This document shows positions 59,363-64,000 of a DNA stretch of 64,000 nucleotides, piece after piece. The translations under genes and the position numbers were made by a program. The DNA is from an uncultured Pseudoteredinibacter sp. (GTDB lineage: Bacteria; Pseudomonadota; Gammaproteobacteria; Pseudomonadales; Cellvibrionaceae). The stretch spans positions 414,297-478,296 of the forward strand of contig NZ_CANMYE010000003.1 in the NCBI RefSeq assembly GCF_947502065.1. Reading direction: 5' to 3'. Under the pieces are notes generated by a model. It had not been told where the DNA came from. It did not search any database and was given only the letters and a program-made list of their open reading frames with translations. Position 1 is the stretch's first letter; each line of letters starts with the position of its first letter.

Positions 59363-59515
59363 TATTAAGCCTTTTCTAAGGAAAGTTCGCGCTATTGTAG
59401 CAAGAGCTTAAATGGATGAATACTCTTACAATAGCAGGGCCGCAATAACAGGAAGGTACTATAGGCCAGCATTGATCGCTGGAAAGAGACATTACATAAG
59501 CCATTAAAATGAAAA

Positions 59516-59543
59516 AGCCCTTAGAGGTTTTACTCTAAGGGCT
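59516..59543 (-). terminator. Intrinsic terminator after RTX adhesin gene
   Basis: AGCCCTTAGAG and CTCTAAGGGCT form an 11-bp stem with a 6-nt loop, then TTTTT on the minus strand, 29 bp past the stop. It isolates the adhesin gene from the Trm112-HIT pair. Confidence 0.9.
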
Positions 59544-59571
59544 CACGTTATCAAAAGCTAATAATTGGAAA

Positions 59572-62500
59572 TTATATCGTTTCGATAGAATTGTTATTAA
59601 TCAGAACCTGCAAGATATCTTGGTCAGTTTGATTAAAGAAGGCTGCATCAGCATTTTCAATTCGAACGGTGTATTCATCTTTAGCATCATCTCGACTATT
59701 TGCTAGGTAATCACCATCGGTATTGATATGCACAATAATATCTGAACCGTCTTCCTCAAAATGTAAGTACTGATCAAGTGTTGCCGCATCAGCACCATCT
59801 GGCAGTAACGACCCCAGATCCAGCACATCGGTACCAATCTGGAAGTCCTTAACAACGTCCTGCTCACCCGTAGCAATACCGTTATCCAAAACGAAAGTAT
59901 CGGCTCCAGTGCCGCCAAACAAGATATCCTCACCGGCACCGCCAATTAAAATATCACTGCCGGCTTCACCAAACAAAGTATCGTTGCCTGCCAAACCATT
60001 CAAAGTATCGTTACCGGCATCAGCAACAATAGAATCGCCATTTGCGGTACCGTTTAAGGTTTCGCTTGCGCCAGTTCCTGTAACAGCCCCTTTACCTGCA
60101 ATAACAATAGTTACCGAGCTACTTGTTGTGGAGCCATCACTATCGGTAACGGTATAAGGAACACTTAAGACCTCTGTATCACCTGCTGCCAAACTATCTT
60201 TAGTCTCACGATTTACTTCGAAGCTGTAACTTCCATCACCACCTGAAGTAAATGTTCCCAAAGAAGGATCAGAAGGTGCGCCCCAAGCAATGCTAGCGCC
60301 AGTATCTGCGCCAGACTCAATGTCTACACGCCCAGTAACAACAGGCAATGGATCCGTTGAGGTTACCTTACCAACGACGGTAAAGCTGTTACTCGCCTCT
60401 TCATTGGTGTAAATCGTGTTTACTGCATTACCATTACTATCCAAGAAACCATCAACGGATACCTCATAATTTTGCCCGCCAACCGTCACTGTTTGAGTGG
60501 TAGTTGGCAAGGTAATGATATCCATATCTGAAGTTACCTGGTTACCATTCGCATCAAGAACAGGTGTTCCATCAGGGTTAGTTACCGGCTGGGGGTTACC
60601 GTTCGACGTTTCGTTATGCCCCAAGGTTAACGTCAAAGTGACTGGGTTTGAAACACCATTAATAACCACATTAACGGTCAGGGTCATATCGATACTAGTA
60701 ATGGTTCCCGAGTTCGAAAATGTTGGCCAGTTATGATGGGTAAAGGTACCAAACTCTATCAATTGATCAGTTTGGACGACTTCACCTGCTGCAGATGCAA
60801 GACCTGTATCATCCACCAGCTCATAACCCGAACGATTGCCATCAGGGTTCACACCATTCTGGCTAAATGGACGCCCCCACTCAACCTGGTCAACCAAAGC
60901 ATCAGAATCATTTTGAATTTCATTGAAATCCCAACCTGCTTGGTTATCAGGGCCAGTCACTTCATTCTGGAAGCCTGCGATATAACTATTGAAAACAATA
61001 GTATCCACATCAACAGTCATCACACGAGTCTGACCGTTAGTGCTAGGTCCATCGTCAACAATATCGATAACCAAGTTGGTGCTGGCATCATCACTCACAT
61101 TGCCATCGTTATCGATTACGGAAACAACAAATGTTTCATTGTCATCCGTACCGTCGTGATCCTCTCTGGAAGTCAGCTCATATTCGTACTGAACTTCACC
61201 AGGGTTGCCATTGCTAGGAGGAATAATCGCGGTAACGGTTAAGGTACCGTTATCGCCAACAATGCTAGCGCCAACTGCCGCTACAACTGTTGTTCCACCG
61301 TAGGAGATTTGAACACTGGCGCCACCATTACCTTCGGTAAACTCAATAGTACCTGTGGTTAATTCACGAGTGTCGCTATTGTTGTTTGCATTACCGTCTG
61401 CAAGCTCACCACTACCAGAAGCCGCCAAACCAGCTTCAAATACTTGATTGCTGCCAGTGATATTCACTGTAGGCGTGCCATCAACGATGGTTAGGTCTGC
61501 GGTATCATTTGCACTATCGATAGTAATATTACCGAAGCCGCCACCGGAAACTGTTGCCAACTGCATATTAACGGTTTCATCTGGCTCATTACCTACGGTG
61601 TCGAACAAGGTAACAATATCCAAGTTAACGCTATTACTTCCCGCAGGAATAGTCACGGCCGCTACCTGAGTATAATCAGAGCCATCAGTCGCGGTACCAG
61701 TATAAGTAATATTAACGGTTACATCACTAGTTGCATTCGGCGCTGGATTGCCATTCACATCGAATAAACCAACCTGGAATGTTCCCGTTTCACCCTCTAC
61801 AAGACTGCCCACTGGATCGTTAATACGAACGACCACGTCACCTTGTACATCGTTGATGGTCGCCTCCGCACTAGGTGTACGTCCGTCAGCACCTGTGGTG
61901 GTATCAACATTTTCAAATTGACTTGCACCGGCACCAACGCTATCAATCGTTGCGGTAAAGGTTTCATCGTCAAAGTCAGCGTCAATGGCCGTAGGCACAT
62001 TCACCAGTGCTGTGCTGTTACCGTTTGTGATGGTTACCGTTTGCGCTGTGGCCGTGTAGTCACCAGTTTCTGCCGTTCCATTTGCGAAAACAACATCGAC
62101 TTCCATATCAGAAGTCACCGTCACCGGATTGCCATTTTGGTCAATCAGAGAAACCGTAAACACAGAGGTGTTGCCTTCATCGACAGCGCCGTTACTTTCG
62201 ATTACCGCATAAACCGTATCTTCCGGCCCTGGAGTTGGAGTTCCCGGAGGACCACCAGGTGTGGTTTCATCGTGAATGGTGGTGGTCACATCATCGGTGC
62301 TTGTTGCAACGGCCTCATAAGTCGAAGTAATTGCACCCGCTACCGATCCAGCATCAATAGTGACAGTGAAATTTTCTTCATCGTCAGAAATCAAATCATC
62401 GACAGCTACTGTCTGGAACACCTGCCCAATAACAACATTTTGACTGCTGTTGTCATAGTCACTGTTACCTGCACTGCCATTGGTAAAGCTGATATCCACA

Positions 62501-64000
62501 GTGCCTGCCGCTGGGCTGGCAATTTCATTACCGGCCGGATCAAGCGCAATGACTTTATAGTAGGCCGCCTCACCTTCATTAGTCGCATTAACACTGCCAT
62601 CGCCGATGATATTGCCAGCACTGTCGGTAGCAACCACTTTTAGGGTTACGGTATCGTCAGGATCTGGGCTGCTTTCATCAGTAATTGCGCTGTTAGCAAC
62701 GTTTTGAGTACCTACAGCTGTTTGCTCAAAGTTGTTATCGGTATCTACAACAGAAGTAATCGTGGCTACTAAAGGTTCACTTCCTTCCGTAATAAAGTCG
62801 TCATTTGCATCAACGGTAAATTGCGCCTGACTACCAGAAACATTTACGCTAGCTGGCAATGCGCTGGTGTCACCACCGCTTGCTGCCAAACCAGTCCAGT
62901 CCAGAACAACCTCAACACTATCGCCTGCTGGAACAGTTACCGGATTACCATTGTTATCTACCAAGGTAACCGTGTAAGTTAGCTGACCACCTTCTTCAAC
63001 AGCACTTTGGTCTACAGCTATTTCTGCAAATACCGTATCTTCTGGTCCAGGTGTTGGAGTTCCCGGAGGTCCACCTGGAGTTGTTTCATCATGGATGGTA
63101 GTGGTTACATCATCAGTGCTATTTGCCACAGCTTCATACGCTGAAGTAATAGCACCAGTGATTGTAGAATTTGCACCCAAGCTTACGGTGAAGTTCTCTT
63201 CATCATCAGATAGCAGATCATCAACAGCCGTTGTTTGGAAAACAGAACCAATTGCAACGTTTTGCGTTGCGTTGGCGTAGTCCGCATCGCCTGCTGTGCC
63301 GTTGGTGAATACCACATCAACATTACCAGCCGCTGGGCTAATAATTTCATTGCCTGCTGGATCTACTGCAATAACTTTGTAGTACGCAGCTTCACCTTCG
63401 TTGGTTGCGTTAGCACTGCCATCACCAATGATGTTGCCGGCGCTATCTGTGGCAACAACTTTCAACTGCACAGTATCATCTGGGTCAGGCGAAGCTTCAT
63501 CTGTGATCGCACTATTGGCAACATTCTGCGTACCAACCGCTGTCTGCTCAAAATTACTATCGGTATCGACAACCGAGGTAATCGTAGCAACGAGAGGCTC
63601 GCTACCTTCAATAATAAAGTCATCATTTGCATCAATAGTAAACTGAGTTTGGCTACCAGTAACATCAACACTTGCTGGCAATGCGCTCGTATCACCACCT
63701 ACTGCTGCTAAACCAGTCCAATCAAGAACAACTTCGACACTATCACCAGCAGGCACGCTAACCGCATTGCCATTGTTGTCAACTAGGGTCACCGTGTAGG
63801 TCAGCTGCCCACCCTCTTCTACAGAGCTCTGATCCACTGATATTTCAGCAAAAACAGTATCTTCAGGACCAGGGTTCGGCGTTGGTGTTGGGTGAGGACC
63901 TGGGCCAGGCGGTGTACCTGGAGTGGTCTCATCATGGATGGTGGTTTCCACATTGTCGGTGCTGTTCGTTACCGCTTCATAAGCCGTGGTAATCGCACCC
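59572..64000 (-). CDS. Giant RTX adhesin, C-terminal part (type I secreted), cut by window edge
   Basis: The frame is open to base 64000 (about 1475 residues in view). Order from the edge: two and a fraction copies of a ~275-residue module with Calx-beta-like segments (EDTVFAEI...VEEGGQLTYTVTLVD). More distant Calx-beta/cadherin-like repeats follow, then a DUF-type cell-surface domain (NEASNSFTVVG). RTX nonapeptide repeats follow (GNDTLNGLAGNDTLFGEAGSD). The end is a T1SS C-terminal signal domain (DTFVLDN...DVVKDFQIGTDVLDL...). It would be exported without an N-terminal signal peptide by a type I system and act as a LapA-like adhesin. The N-terminal retention module and the start are outside the window. 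Confidence 0.92.
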   Translation of the reverse strand, partial: GAITTAYEAVTNSTDNVETTIHDETTPGTPPGPGPHPTPTPNPGPEDTVFAEISVDQSSVEEGGQLTYTVTLVDNNGNAVSVPAGDSVEVVLDWTGLAAVGGDTSALPASVDVTGSQTQFTIDANDDFIIEGSEPLVATITSVVDTDSNFEQTAVGTQNVANSAITDEASPDPDDTVQLKVVATDSAGNIIGDGSANATNEGEAAYYKVIAVDPAGNEIISPAAGNVDVVFTNGTAGDADYANATQNVAIGSVFQTTAVDDLLSDDEENFTVSLGANSTITGAITSAYEAVANSTDDVTTTIHDETTPGGPPGTPTPGPEDTVFAEIAVDQSAVEEGGQLTYTVTLVDNNGNPVTVPAGDSVEVVLDWTGLAASGGDTSALPASVNVSGSQAQFTVDANDDFITEGSEPLVATITSVVDTDNNFEQTAVGTQNVANSAITDESSPDPDDTVTLKVVATDSAGNIIGDGSVNATNEGEAAYYKVIALDPAGNEIASPAAGTVDISFTNGSAGNSDYDNSSQNVVIGQVFQTVAVDDLISDDEENFTVTIDAGSVAGAITSTYEAVATSTDDVTTTIHDETTPGGPPGTPTPGPEDTVYAVIESNGAVDEGNTSVFTVSLIDQNGNPVTVTSDMEVDVVFANGTAETGDYTATAQTVTITNGNSTALVNVPTAIDADFDDETFTATIDSVGAGASQFENVDTTTGADGRTPSAEATINDVQGDVVVRINDPVGSLVEGETGTFQVGLFDVNGNPAPNATSDVTVNITYTGTATDGSDYTQVAAVTIPAGSNSVNLDIVTLFDTVGNEPDETVNMQLATVSGGGFGNITIDSANDTADLTIVDGTPTVNITGSNQVFEAGLAASGSGELADGNANNNSDTRELTTGTIEFTEGNGGASVQISYGGTTVVAAVGASIVGDNGTLTVTAIIPPSNGNPGEVQYEYELTSREDHDGTDDNETFVVSVIDNDGNVSDDASTNLVIDIVDDGPSTNGQTRVMTVDVDTIVFNSYIAGFQNEVTGPDNQAGWDFNEIQNDSDALVDQVEWGRPFSQNGVNPDGNRSGYELVDDTGLASAAGEVVQTDQLIEFGTFTHHNWPTFSNSGTITSIDMTLTVNVVINGVSNPVTLTLTLGHNETSNGNPQPVTNPDGTPVLDANGNQVTSDMDIITLPTTTQTVTVGGQNYEVSVDGFLDSNGNAVNTIYTNEEASNSFTVVGKVTSTDPLPVVTGRVDIESGADTGASIAWGAPSDPSLGTFTSGGDGSYSFEVNRETKDSLAAGDTEVLSVPYTVTDSDGSTTSSSVTIVIAGKGAVTGTGASETLNGTANGDSIVADAGNDTLNGLAGNDTLFGEAGSDILIGGAGEDILFGGTGADTFVLDNGIATGEQDVVKDFQIGTDVLDLGSLLPDGADAATLDQYLHFEEDGSDIIVHINTDGDYLANSRDDAKDEYTVRIENADAAFFNQTDQDILQVLINNNSIETI

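Noticed and set aside
60733..61242. 169-codon plus-strand frame
   Set aside because: Another antisense shadow of the adhesin repeats, with no ribosome-binding site or family resemblance.
61843..62643. 266-codon plus-strand frame
   Set aside because: Lies antisense to the RTX adhesin. Repetitive Asp/Val/Thr codons create long open shadow frames there.

Overview
The window looks like chromosomal DNA of a marine, motile, respiring gammaproteobacterium related to Pseudomonas, probably of the Cellvibrionales/Spongiibacter type. This placement is inferred from gene content and order, not from a marker-gene tree. From memory, two backbone blocks match Pseudomonas aeruginosa order: argG-motY-pyrC-rnt ... 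peroxiredoxin-bfd-bfr ... grxD ... argF-ABC ATPase, and alaS-lysC-csrA-tRNA-Ser(GCT). Base composition is moderate, and most gene ends carry clear intrinsic terminators.

Layout. 1-11.4 kb is an accessory block: a truncated AraC regulator, two paralogous TonB receptors separated by an Aer-like chemoreceptor, a YtcJ-type amidohydrolase and a divergent AraC regulator. 11.4-21.4 kb is a complete cbb3 oxidase locus, ccoNOQP and ccoG-ccoH-ccoI-ccoS, plus a TauE/SafE (DsbD_2) membrane protein with a Met/His-rich repeated tail. A perfect FNR/Anr box precedes ccoN. A degenerate one, with a perfect -10, precedes ccoH. A 1-kb gap between ccoP and ccoG holds two long inverted-repeat elements. 21.5-25.9 kb carries argG, motY (with a sigma-28 promoter), pyrC and rnt. 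26-35.6 kb is a second accessory block: a chemoreceptor, two tandem S9 peptidases and a large TonB receptor, inserted between rnt and the peroxiredoxin gene.

35.9-45.3 kb holds iron and redox genes (peroxiredoxin, Fur-boxed bfd and bfr, grxD), an EAL phosphodiesterase with a degenerate GGDEF site, a haem-motif DUF3365 protein, a DUF805 protein, argD, argF and an orphan ABC ATPase. 45.3-50.5 kb is nrdA-nrdB behind a DnaA box, paired NrdR-like boxes and a leader of about 640 nt. 50.6-53.8 kb has a small unknown gene, a candidate CsrA-titrating sRNA, a UbiH/UbiM-type hydroxylase and glycerate 2-kinase. 53.9-59.4 kb has tRNA-Ser, csrA, lysC, alaS, a HIT protein and a Trm112-like protein. The window ends inside the C-terminal part of a giant RTX/T1SS adhesin.

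How it fits together. The cbb3 genes encode the oxidase and its copper and cofactor assembly, controlled by oxygen. The chemoreceptors, motY and the EAL protein point to motility and a switch between swimming and attachment. The RTX adhesin fits the attached state. csrA and the GGA-rich sRNA candidate could connect these choices after transcription. The TonB receptors, peptidases and amidohydrolase suggest scavenging of peptides and amides.

The observations I would check first are the sRNA at 50938-51121, the nrdA leader, the Met/His tail near ccoS and the paired inverted repeats at 17416-17798.
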